From positions 1-6,704 of the forward strand of contig CALBGG010000099.1 of NCBI GenBank assembly GCA_937893605.1: 6,704 nt of DNA, in the 5' to 3' direction. The notes beneath the pieces were generated by a model, which saw nothing but the letters and a program-made list of their open reading frames with translations, made no database searches and was not told the origin of the DNA. Positions 1 through 6,303 of this stretch are shown one piece after another. How positions within the stretch are numbered: the stretch's first letter is position 1; the number at the start of each line of letters is the position of its first letter. Origin of the DNA: an uncultured Clostridia bacterium (GTDB lineage: Bacteria; Bacillota; Clostridia; Oscillospirales; Oscillospiraceae). The translations under genes were made by a program, and so were the position numbers.

Positions 1-1
1 G

Positions 2-397
2 CTTAGCTTTAAAAGCCCCGATGCTGCGTGGTGCGCTGTCGCGGCGGCTTTTTTGCTCGTTTTGCTGTATGCTCTCTTCGGCTCATTTTCGGTAAAGGAT
101 GCGTATGTAAGTCAGGAATGCGGCCGCAGGGTGTACGATAAGGGCTTTTACGCTCTGTGCCGTCATCCGGGAGTGCTGTTTTTTGCGGGGCTTTATGTCT
201 CGCTCCACTATGCACTTGCACTGCCGTGGCCGGATGCCGCGGTGTACGCGGCGCTCAACCTTCTTCTTGCGGCGCTGGAGGACAAGTGGCTCTTTCCGCG
301 CTCTATCGGCGGCTACGACGAGTATAAAACACGCGTGCCTTTTTTGATCCCGACTCCAGAGGGGATAAAAAAGACATTTAAAAGATGGATTTTTTGA
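2..397 (+). CDS. Integral-membrane methyltransferase, ICMT/PEMT-like, 5'-truncated
   Basis: The frame is open from the left edge, so the N-terminus lies outside the window; 131 C-terminal residues are visible. A TTG at 53 could be read as a start, but the codons before it already encode a hydrophobic stretch (visible residues 8-29) continuous with the helix, so I treat the gene as truncated. Seen: membrane helices at about 8-29, 58-75 and 77-92; the motif CRHPGVL (residues 53-59); and a tail with ALEDKWLF (91-98), a Y..Y pair (105/108) and RVPFLIP (111-117). This order (RHP, then E-D/E-E, then FG/GG-Y-x-x-Y and a VP.~IP end) is the C-terminal signature of the isoprenylcysteine carboxyl methyltransferase and phospholipid methyltransferase superfamily, which methylates lipophilic substrates with S-adenosylmethionine. 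The substrate cannot be read from the sequence; bacterial members are mostly uncharacterised. The stop codon lies 13 bases inside the following GH3 gene, indicating co-transcription. The family call is fairly sure; exact function is unknown. Confidence 0.72.
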   Translation, partial: LSFKSPDAAWCAVAAAFLLVLLYALFGSFSVKDAYVSQECGRRVYDKGFYALCRHPGVLFFAGLYVSLHYALALPWPDAAVYAALNLLLAALEDKWLFPRSIGGYDEYKTRVPFLIPTPEGIKKTFKRWIF

Positions 398-2016
398 CAG
401 AAGATATGACCTTTCAACAGAAACTGCGGAAATTCAGCAAGCAGCAGCTTTGGAACGAATACTGCGGCTATCTGGATCTCAATATAAAAGAATACATGTA
501 CATTCAGCGCCGTCTCATGCAGGAGCAGATAAATTTGTGGTGCGCGTCCGAGCTGGGAAAGAGCGTATATAAGGCTGACGCGCCCGAAAGCATCGAGGAA
601 TTTCTGCGTGTCATGCCGCTGACAAGCTATGAAGACTATGCCGATATTCTGTTTCGCCGAGATCCTGGCTTGCTGCCGGAAGCGCCGGTCATCTGGATAG
701 AAACGACCTGGGAGGGGGGCCTGCGCCCGATAAAGATCGCGCCCTATACCCGCAGGATGCTTGATTCGTATAAGCACAATATAATGGCAATGGCGATGCT
801 TGTCTCCGGCCACGGAAAAGCCGATTTCAATATCCGCCCCGGGCATCGCTTTCTGTACGGCGGTGCGCCGCTTCCGTATGAAACGGGACTTATCCCGAGC
901 CTCATGAATGAGGAGATACGCTTTGAATGGCTGCCCGACAGCGACGAGTATTCCGACCTCAGCTTCAGTCAGCGCATTAAAAAGGGCTTCAAAATGGCCT
1001 TCAACGGCGGCATCGACTATTTCTTTGCCATGGGCAGTGTTGCAAATTACATAACCGAAAATTTCGATAAGCAGATATCCTCGGCCGGAGGCGGCGGGGG
1101 TGTGCAGATATCCCCGGTCATTGCCGCACGATATATAAAGGCAAAGTATAACTGCCGCAAGGAGCACAGAAAGATACGCCCCGTCGACCTTTTCCGTATA
1201 ACTGGCTTTGCCTGCACCGGAACCGACGGTAAGTGCTATCGCGACAAACTCGCCGATGCATGGGGCGTAACGCCCGTCGAGGTCGCGGCGGGAACGGAAT
1301 CGACCTGCGTCGGCTGCGACACATGGGAGCAGCGCGGAATGGTGCTTTTTCCCGACTCCTGCTTTTACGAATTTATCCCGGAGGGCGAGATGCTGAGAAA
1401 TCTTGCCGATCCGAGCTATATGCCGCTTACCTGCTTCATGGACGAGGTGCACACCGGCGCAAAGTATGAGATCGTCATAAGCGTGCTGCACGGCGGCGCG
1501 TTCATGCGCTACCGCATCGGTGATGTGTACAGATGCACCGAGATCGATAAGGTGACCGGCGTTCCGCGCTTTACCTATGTTGACCGTATCCCGACCGTTA
1601 TTGATATAGCGGGCTTTACGCGCATAACCGAAAAATCCATCGCCGAGGTTATCCGTATGTCAAAGCTCGGCATAGGCAACTGGATAGCGGCAAAGGAATA
1701 TGACGAAGACAATACGCCGTTTCTGCATATATACCTCGAGGTAACGCCCGAGGCGCGCGCAAACGACGTTGTCACAAAGCAGGTGCTCACAGAGCATCTG
1801 TCGGTCTACTTCAGATATTTTGACAGTGACTATAAGGATCTTAAAAAGCTTCTTAACATAGAGCCTCTGCAAATAAGCATTCTGCCGTATAAAACGATAG
1901 AGAGCTTTGAGGAAAAGCAGGGGATAAAAATGAGCCGAATAAACCCGGACCCGCTGTGGCTCAAGGCAATGCTCGGCGGAGCCAAAACCGCGCAGCGCAC
2001 GGAGGAGAGAGCATGA
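385..2016 (+). CDS. GH3-family acyl-adenylate/amido synthetase-like protein
   Basis: A 543-residue soluble protein, close to the usual 500-600 residues of the GH3 family. Plant GH3 enzymes adenylate carboxylic acids (auxin, jasmonate, benzoates) with ATP and join them to amino acids. Seen: the N-terminal PLTSYEDYADI (78-88) typical of GH3; a motif I position at 106-122 (ETTWEGG, K117, P120-Y121-T122); motif II as AAGTEST (301-307); motif III as MRYRIGD (374-380); VDR (399-401) followed by DIAGFTRITEK (407-417); a C-terminal domain with LHIYLEV (447-453); and KQGIKMSR (511-518), where the family has its closing Q-x-K-x-P-R-type end. Motif I is degenerate (the usual S-S-G-T-S/T is missing), so activity may be altered. 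A five-glycine run (235-239) probably forms a loop. The start at 385 is the first ATG after an in-frame TAA at 379-381; its RBS is weak, so translation may be coupled to the upstream gene. ATG at 406 (Met8) is an alternative start. It overlaps the kinase gene by ATGA. Substrate unknown. Confidence 0.85.
   Translation: MDFLTEDMTFQQKLRKFSKQQLWNEYCGYLDLNIKEYMYIQRRLMQEQINLWCASELGKSVYKADAPESIEEFLRVMPLTSYEDYADILFRRDPGLLPEAPVIWIETTWEGGLRPIKIAPYTRRMLDSYKHNIMAMAMLVSGHGKADFNIRPGHRFLYGGAPLPYETGLIPSLMNEEIRFEWLPDSDEYSDLSFSQRIKKGFKMAFNGGIDYFFAMGSVANYITENFDKQISSAGGGGGVQISPVIAARYIKAKYNCRKEHRKIRPVDLFRITGFACTGTDGKCYRDKLADAWGVTPVEVAAGTESTCVGCDTWEQRGMVLFPDSCFYEFIPEGEMLRNLADPSYMPLTCFMDEVHTGAKYEIVISVLHGGAFMRYRIGDVYRCTEIDKVTGVPRFTYVDRIPTVIDIAGFTRITEKSIAEVIRMSKLGIGNWIAAKEYDEDNTPFLHIYLEVTPEARANDVVTKQVLTEHLSVYFRYFDSDYKDLKKLLNIEPLQISILPYKTIESFEEKQGIKMSRINPDPLWLKAMLGGAKTAQRTEERA
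2001..2008 (+). promoter_or_regulatory. Ribosome binding site of the hybrid kinase
   Basis: GGAGGAGA lies inside the last codons of the GH3 gene, with the GGAGG core seven bases before ATG 2013. It decides the start of the kinase: the longer reading from 1956 has no such site. Together with the ATGA stop/start overlap it supports translational coupling of the kinase to GH3. Confidence 0.8.
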
Positions 2017-4958
2017 ACGTATCCTATATATATGTGAATATCACGGCGTTTTTGTGCTTTGCCCTGATGTTCGTCGCCTTCTGCGCGGCAGAGCGCAGCC
2101 GCGAGATGCGAGCATGGCTCGTGCTGCTCGGCGACCTCGTGCTGTGGACGGGCGGAACGGTGTTCATGCGTCTGAACGTTTTCCCGAGCTACGAGTTCTG
2201 GTATTATGTTTCGCTGCTGGCGCTGTTTTCCATAGCATTTCTGGTCTATAACTATGTTTATCAGTTTGCAAACGTAAAAAACAGCCTTGAGCGGATGGTC
2301 TGGTTTTTCGGTACGATCATAATTCTGATAATCTCTGCGACCGGCTTTTTCCTTGCGCCGCCGAAGCTTTCCGTCGACGGAAACGGCATGGCGGTCTACA
2401 CCTATACGATGGACTGGAAGATCGGCATACCGACTGTGTTTTTCATGCTCATCGTCGGCTCCATTCTGAAGCTTTTCCGCAGAATACTTGCAACCAAGGG
2501 CAAAAAAGCTCCCGGCGTTGCCGAGCTCATAATAGGCTGCTTTCTCATGGCTATCGGCAACATCGTTCAGATACTCCCGGGAAATACCTTCCCATGGGAT
2601 ACGCTGTTCGGCCTTGCATTTGCCGTTTTGTTTATCCGTTCGCTTTATAAGCGCAGAATGTTCAACACAACGCCCGTTATCTCGAGCAGCATACTCATGC
2701 TCGTCTCGGCGGCGATGTGCGTCGGAGTAGCCGCGCTGTTTTTTGAAAAGATAGTCTCGCTGTTCAAAAAGGTCGGCGGACATCTCGGAAGCCCGGAGAT
2801 AGAGGCATTCCTGTTCCTTGCCATAATCCTTTTCGCCGCGATATCCGCATTCAGAAAGCTTTTATATTCCATTTTTTCCGATGAGGAGCGCCAGGGAAGC
2901 CGAATAAAGCAGTACAGCGACAGCGTTTCCAAGACGCTTGATATTGACAGCATACTGCGTCAGACCGTCAAGGTCATAAAAAACGAAATACATGTAAATC
3001 AGCTTTACATCTGTCTGCTGCAAAACGGGAAGTATGTTCCAGTGTGCAGCGCTATGCCATTAAAGCCGACAGCATTCACCATCGCGGCCGATCATCCATG
3101 CGTCAAATACTTTGAGGAGGATGATTCGGGCAGAAACCATATAATAATAAAGGAATTTGAGGCCGATCCTCTGTACAGATCCATGTGGGGCTCGGAAAAG
3201 GAGCTTTTCTCCGATTACGGCATATCCTGCATCTGTGCGCTTAAGGACGGCGGCAGCGTCGTCGGACTTCTGCTGCTTGCCGAAAAGGAAAAGGGCGAAG
3301 GCTACACCTATGCCGATTTCTCCTTCCTGAGCACGGTCTCGGCCATCGCGTCCATCGCGATAAAAAATGCGGCGCTGTATAAGCAGGTCGCCGAGCGAGA
3401 GCATCTGTTTTCGAGCATGACGGCGTTCATACCGAATGTCATTCTCATAAAGCCCAAGGGCGAGAGCAAATATTGCTTTGTAAGCGCAAATACAGAAAAA
3501 GTGCTCGGACTGCCGGCCGGTTATTTTACCGAGCGTTCGGCAATGCAGACCCTGCGGGAGAATGTTGACGGGGAAACCGCCGAAAAAGTAGTGTCCGCGC
3601 TGTCGGCATCCGACGGCAGCGGAGGATATACGGTCGATATCCCGTTCAAGACAGGCGACGGCAGGGATATTACGCTCAGATGCGCATTTTCGCCAATTGT
3701 GACGGGCGGCGTAAAGTCGCACTATGTTTGCGTTGCTACCGACATAACGCAGGATATCGAGGCGCAGCTTCTTCTGCGCAACTCCGTCGAGCTTGCGCAG
3801 GACTCCAGCCGAGCAAAGGGTGAGTTCCTCTCGCATATGTCGCATGAGATACGCACTCCCATGAACTCCATAGCAGGACTTACATACCTTGCACGCGAGA
3901 TGGTCGGCGAGGGACACGATGACGAGCTGCGCGATTATCTTAACCAGATCGACCAGGCCTCGCAGTATCTTCTGAGCCTGCTCAACAACATCATGGATAT
4001 GAGCAAGATCGAAAGCAGCAAGTACGAGATAAACACCAAGCCCTTCGACATCTCCGTCGTGCTCGACGAGGTTTATTCCGTATTCAGCGCGACCATGAGC
4101 GCTAAGGGAGTGAAATTTATCATGGACACCGACGGAGTCGAGCATCCCGATGTTCTCGGCGACGAGCTCTCGCTGCGCAAGATACTTAATAACCTGCTGT
4201 CAAACGCCAACAAGTTTACAAAGGCGGGCGGCAGCGTAAGGCTTCTTGCTTCGCAGAAGATGATGAGCGAAAAATCGTCTATACTTCACCTTGAGGTGTC
4301 CGACACCGGCGTCGGAATAAGTGAGGAATTCATCGGCCATCTCTTCGAGCCGTATACTCAGGAGCAGAGCGCAAACGGCGGCAGAGCGGCCGGAAGCGGC
4401 CTGGGCATGGCCATATGCAAAAGCATGATTGACCTCCAGGGCGGCACGATATCGGTAAAGAGCTGCCTCGGTGCCGGAACGACGTTTTATGTCGATATCC
4501 CGTATTCGCTCGGCGCGGCCGCGGTCAAGGAAACTGCAAGCGTCGACTGCTCGGCGATAAACGGGCGCCGCATCATGGTCGTTGACGATGTTGCGATAAA
4601 CACTACAATAACCTGCCGCCTTCTCGAGCGGCACGGCGCTGTGGTAGACTGTGCGGAAAACGGAAGGGAAGCGGTGGAGCTTTTCCGCTCGAAGCCCGAT
4701 TATTATTACGACTGCATTCTCATGGACATCCAGATGCCGGAGATGAACGGCATCGAGGCCGCGTCGCGCATCCGCGCCTCCGGCAAGCGGTGCAGCCCCG
4801 TCGTGCCCATACTTGCGATGACGGCCGACGCTTTCATAAACGAGCAGGGAGGCGCACTCAGTGACTTTTCGGGATATATTCTCAAGCCGGTTAAGCCCGA
4901 TGAGCTTTACGCCAAGCTCGTAGGCATATTTGAAAACCAAAGAGGTACACATGCTTAG
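2013..4958 (+). CDS. Membrane-bound hybrid sensor histidine kinase (9 TM-GAF-PAS-HisKA-HATPase-REC)
   Basis: A 981-residue sensor kinase that should autophosphorylate on histidine and pass phosphate to its own receiver. About nine hydrophobic helices are seen (roughly 4-25, 33-52, 62-85, 95-115, 137-156, 168-188, 196-212, 222-248, 264-283); the first seven recall the 7TM sensor region of some Firmicutes kinases. Next come a linker that may be a coiled coil (290-325), a GAF domain (about 310-455), a PAS domain with a C-terminal VATDITQDIE (574-583), HisKA with SHMSHEIRTP (phosphoacceptor H611), and HATPase with N box N727/N731, G1 DTGVGI (764-769), FEPY (778-781) and G2 GSGLGM (794-799). The receiver (852-975) has D858/D859, phosphoacceptor D905 in MDIQMPEMNG, T937 and K958. 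All catalytic residues are present. No HPt or DNA-binding output is fused, so the downstream relay partner lies elsewhere. The start at 2013 follows GGAGG by seven bases and overlaps the GH3 stop as ATGA; the frame could extend upstream to 1956, but that would be inside GH3 and without an RBS. The signal sensed is unknown. Confidence 0.95.
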   Translation: MNVSYIYVNITAFLCFALMFVAFCAAERSREMRAWLVLLGDLVLWTGGTVFMRLNVFPSYEFWYYVSLLALFSIAFLVYNYVYQFANVKNSLERMVWFFGTIIILIISATGFFLAPPKLSVDGNGMAVYTYTMDWKIGIPTVFFMLIVGSILKLFRRILATKGKKAPGVAELIIGCFLMAIGNIVQILPGNTFPWDTLFGLAFAVLFIRSLYKRRMFNTTPVISSSILMLVSAAMCVGVAALFFEKIVSLFKKVGGHLGSPEIEAFLFLAIILFAAISAFRKLLYSIFSDEERQGSRIKQYSDSVSKTLDIDSILRQTVKVIKNEIHVNQLYICLLQNGKYVPVCSAMPLKPTAFTIAADHPCVKYFEEDDSGRNHIIIKEFEADPLYRSMWGSEKELFSDYGISCICALKDGGSVVGLLLLAEKEKGEGYTYADFSFLSTVSAIASIAIKNAALYKQVAEREHLFSSMTAFIPNVILIKPKGESKYCFVSANTEKVLGLPAGYFTERSAMQTLRENVDGETAEKVVSALSASDGSGGYTVDIPFKTGDGRDITLRCAFSPIVTGGVKSHYVCVATDITQDIEAQLLLRNSVELAQDSSRAKGEFLSHMSHEIRTPMNSIAGLTYLAREMVGEGHDDELRDYLNQIDQASQYLLSLLNNIMDMSKIESSKYEINTKPFDISVVLDEVYSVFSATMSAKGVKFIMDTDGVEHPDVLGDELSLRKILNNLLSNANKFTKAGGSVRLLASQKMMSEKSSILHLEVSDTGVGISEEFIGHLFEPYTQEQSANGGRAAGSGLGMAICKSMIDLQGGTISVKSCLGAGTTFYVDIPYSLGAAAVKETASVDCSAINGRRIMVVDDVAINTTITCRLLERHGAVVDCAENGREAVELFRSKPDYYYDCILMDIQMPEMNGIEAASRIRASGKRCSPVVPILAMTADAFINEQGGALSDFSGYILKPVKPDELYAKLVGIFENQRGTHA
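4941..4945 (+). promoter_or_regulatory. Ribosome binding site of the O-antigen ligase-like gene
   Basis: AGAGG, in the last codons of the kinase gene, is five bases before ATG 4951. It favours this start over the upstream TTG at 4930. It is weaker than the sites of the kinase and of the secreted protein. Confidence 0.6.
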
Positions 4959-6288
4959 AACACTTTTCAAAAAAGGGCAGGCTGCATCGAACGCAGCATG
5001 GAACAGTAAATACTATCTGCCGGTGCTGCTGATAATGGCCTCTGCCGCAACGGTGACGCATACATCATTTGTGTGCATGTGTCTTTTTGTGTTCATTGCG
5101 GTCATTATGCTCATATTCTGTGACGACATGCTGTCGACTGTTGCTCCCATTTGCTTCATTTTGCAGATTTCTGTCGAATACTACAGAAATTATTCGCAGC
5201 TTGTGCCGTACATGATGTACGCAATTGTTCCATTCACGCTGGCGTTTATATTTAACCTCATATATTACCGGCGTCCGATTAAAGCCGGAAAGCTTCTGTA
5301 TCCTCTTTCCGCAGTGTCGGCAGCGCTTATTATCGGAGGAATAGGCGTTGTATCCATGCAGGACTATTTAAAACCCATCAGCGTGTACTATATGGTCGCT
5401 CTCGGACTCGGGCAGCTTGCATTTTATGTTCTGTTCCGCACCCGGCTTGAAAATAAACGCGATTATGACAGAATTGAACGCCTGGCTCAGATCGTCTACG
5501 CTGCCGGAATACTGTTTGTTGTTGCTATATTCAGCTTCTATGCTCAAAACTTCGATGAGTTCACCGAGAAGGGCGGAGTACTGTTTTATAAGCCGCGCAA
5601 CTATTTAACGACAATGTTTCTTATGTGCATGCCAATGACATGCGTGCTCGCAAAGCGCAGCAACCTCTATCTTATCGGCATGGCGCTTATGTATGCTGCC
5701 ATGATTATGACCGGCTCGCGCAGCGGCCTGCTGTTCGGCTCGGTGCTGCTTGTTATGTGCGTTATATACATTTACATTACCAACAAAAAAAGCCGCAGAC
5801 TGTATAATCGGCTGTTCGGATGCGCCGCGCTGCTGGCAGTGGCGGCGGCTGTTGTTATCCTGCCCGAGCTGTACGCAGCACGCATAAAAAATGCCGCTGC
5901 CGGTGATAAAACGCGCATAGAGTTTATAAAACGAGGCATAAGCAATTTCCTGAGCCACCCCATATTCGGCATAGGCATCGGCAGCACGAAGGATATCGGA
6001 ATATTCAAGGCCTATGTTCCAGGCAGCCTTGTGTTTTACCACAATGCCGTCATTCAGGTCATAAGCTCAATGGGGCTTGCAGGCGTCGCGGCCTACGGCT
6101 GGATGCTTATAAAGCGCATTAAAATGCTGTGGCAGGGCAGAGAAAATGCGGGCATATGCGCATTCGCTCTGGCTTACATCGGCATACTCATGATGAGCAT
6201 GACAAACCCGGGCATATTCTGTCCGTTCCCGGAGCTTGGACTTCTGACGCTCATGTTTGCAATGATCGAAAAGGAAGAATCAATATAA
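4951..6288 (+). CDS. O-antigen ligase/polymerase-like polytopic membrane protein (Wzy_C family)
   Basis: A 445-residue protein with around ten to twelve hydrophobic segments (for example 21-57, 60-76, 86-105, 115-135, 143-163, 180-198, 218-234, 238-254, 259-277, 287-305, 371-388, 400-418, 426-439). Family hallmarks seen: MTGSRSGLLFG (253-263) at the end of a helix, a large outside loop with TRIEFIKRGI (321-330), HPIFGIGIGS (336-345), and FYHNAVIQ (362-369), followed by GLAG (375-378). Wzy_C proteins move or polymerise lipid-linked glycans on the outer face of the cytoplasmic membrane; conserved arginines and a histidine in this loop are functionally important in WaaL, here plausibly R257, R322 and H364. 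In a Gram-positive host it would act on capsule, exopolysaccharide or another envelope glycopolymer; ligase and polymerase cannot be told apart here. ATG 4951 is chosen because AGAGG sits five bases upstream; TTG 4930 is an unlikely alternative. It overlaps the kinase stop by 8 bases. No glycosyltransferase gene is visible nearby, so its glycan substrate is not indicated. Confidence 0.85.
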   Translation: MLRTLFKKGQAASNAAWNSKYYLPVLLIMASAATVTHTSFVCMCLFVFIAVIMLIFCDDMLSTVAPICFILQISVEYYRNYSQLVPYMMYAIVPFTLAFIFNLIYYRRPIKAGKLLYPLSAVSAALIIGGIGVVSMQDYLKPISVYYMVALGLGQLAFYVLFRTRLENKRDYDRIERLAQIVYAAGILFVVAIFSFYAQNFDEFTEKGGVLFYKPRNYLTTMFLMCMPMTCVLAKRSNLYLIGMALMYAAMIMTGSRSGLLFGSVLLVMCVIYIYITNKKSRRLYNRLFGCAALLAVAAAVVILPELYAARIKNAAAGDKTRIEFIKRGISNFLSHPIFGIGIGSTKDIGIFKAYVPGSLVFYHNAVIQVISSMGLAGVAAYGWMLIKRIKMLWQGRENAGICAFALAYIGILMMSMTNPGIFCPFPELGLLTLMFAMIEKEESI

Positions 6289-6292
6289 ATAT

Positions 6293-6298
6293 GGAGGA
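6293..6298 (+). promoter_or_regulatory. Ribosome binding site of the secreted-protein gene
   Basis: GGAGGA sits in the 15-base gap after the ligase-like gene, with the GGAGG core six bases before ATG 6304. It is the only intergenic element of the window; the gap is too short for a terminator hairpin plus a separate promoter. The strong site would fit an efficiently translated exported product. Confidence 0.8.
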
Positions 6299-6303
6299 AG
6301 AAA

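Noticed and set aside
714..719. Run of six G in GH3 motif I, considered as a slippage or phase-variation site or a sequencing error
   Set aside because: The frame stays open and family-like on both sides, and six bases is short for a contingency tract; the changed motif is better treated as divergence.
1086..1100. G-rich tract with four short G runs, a possible two-tier G-quadruplex
   Set aside because: It is explained by consecutive glycine codons (residues 235-239 of GH3); two-tier quadruplexes are weak and nothing else marks it as functional.
313..1491. Long minus-strand open frame (392 codons) opposite the GH3 gene
   Set aside because: The plus strand carries recognisable GH3 motifs here; the antisense translation has no recognisable domain and is rich in the His/Arg/Ala typical of shadow frames.
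1956..2012. N-terminal extension of the kinase by 19 residues
   Set aside because: It would overlap GH3 by about 60 bases without an RBS, while ATG 2013 has GGAGG at ideal spacing and the added residues are polar and unlike a membrane-protein start.
1830..2783. Minus-strand open frame of 317 codons across the GH3/kinase junction
   Set aside because: Highly charged, low-sense translation, covering the plus-strand membrane helices and the ATGA overlap; no domain recognised.
3060..4145. Minus-strand open frame opposite the GAF/PAS/HisKA region
   Set aside because: The plus-strand kinase is certain here from its H box and domain order; the antisense product shows no family features.
4930..4950. 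TTG start for the ligase-like gene, seven residues upstream
   Set aside because: ATG 4951 has an AGAGG site at five bases and gives a normal short cytoplasmic N-terminus.
4200..4970. Minus-strand open frame opposite the HATPase/receiver region
   Set aside because: It mirrors the conserved kinase and receiver motifs and has no recognisable domain of its own.
6289..6303. Terminator or new promoter between the ligase-like and secreted-protein genes
   Set aside because: Only 15 bases with no inverted repeat or T run; it holds just an AT-rich leader and the RBS.
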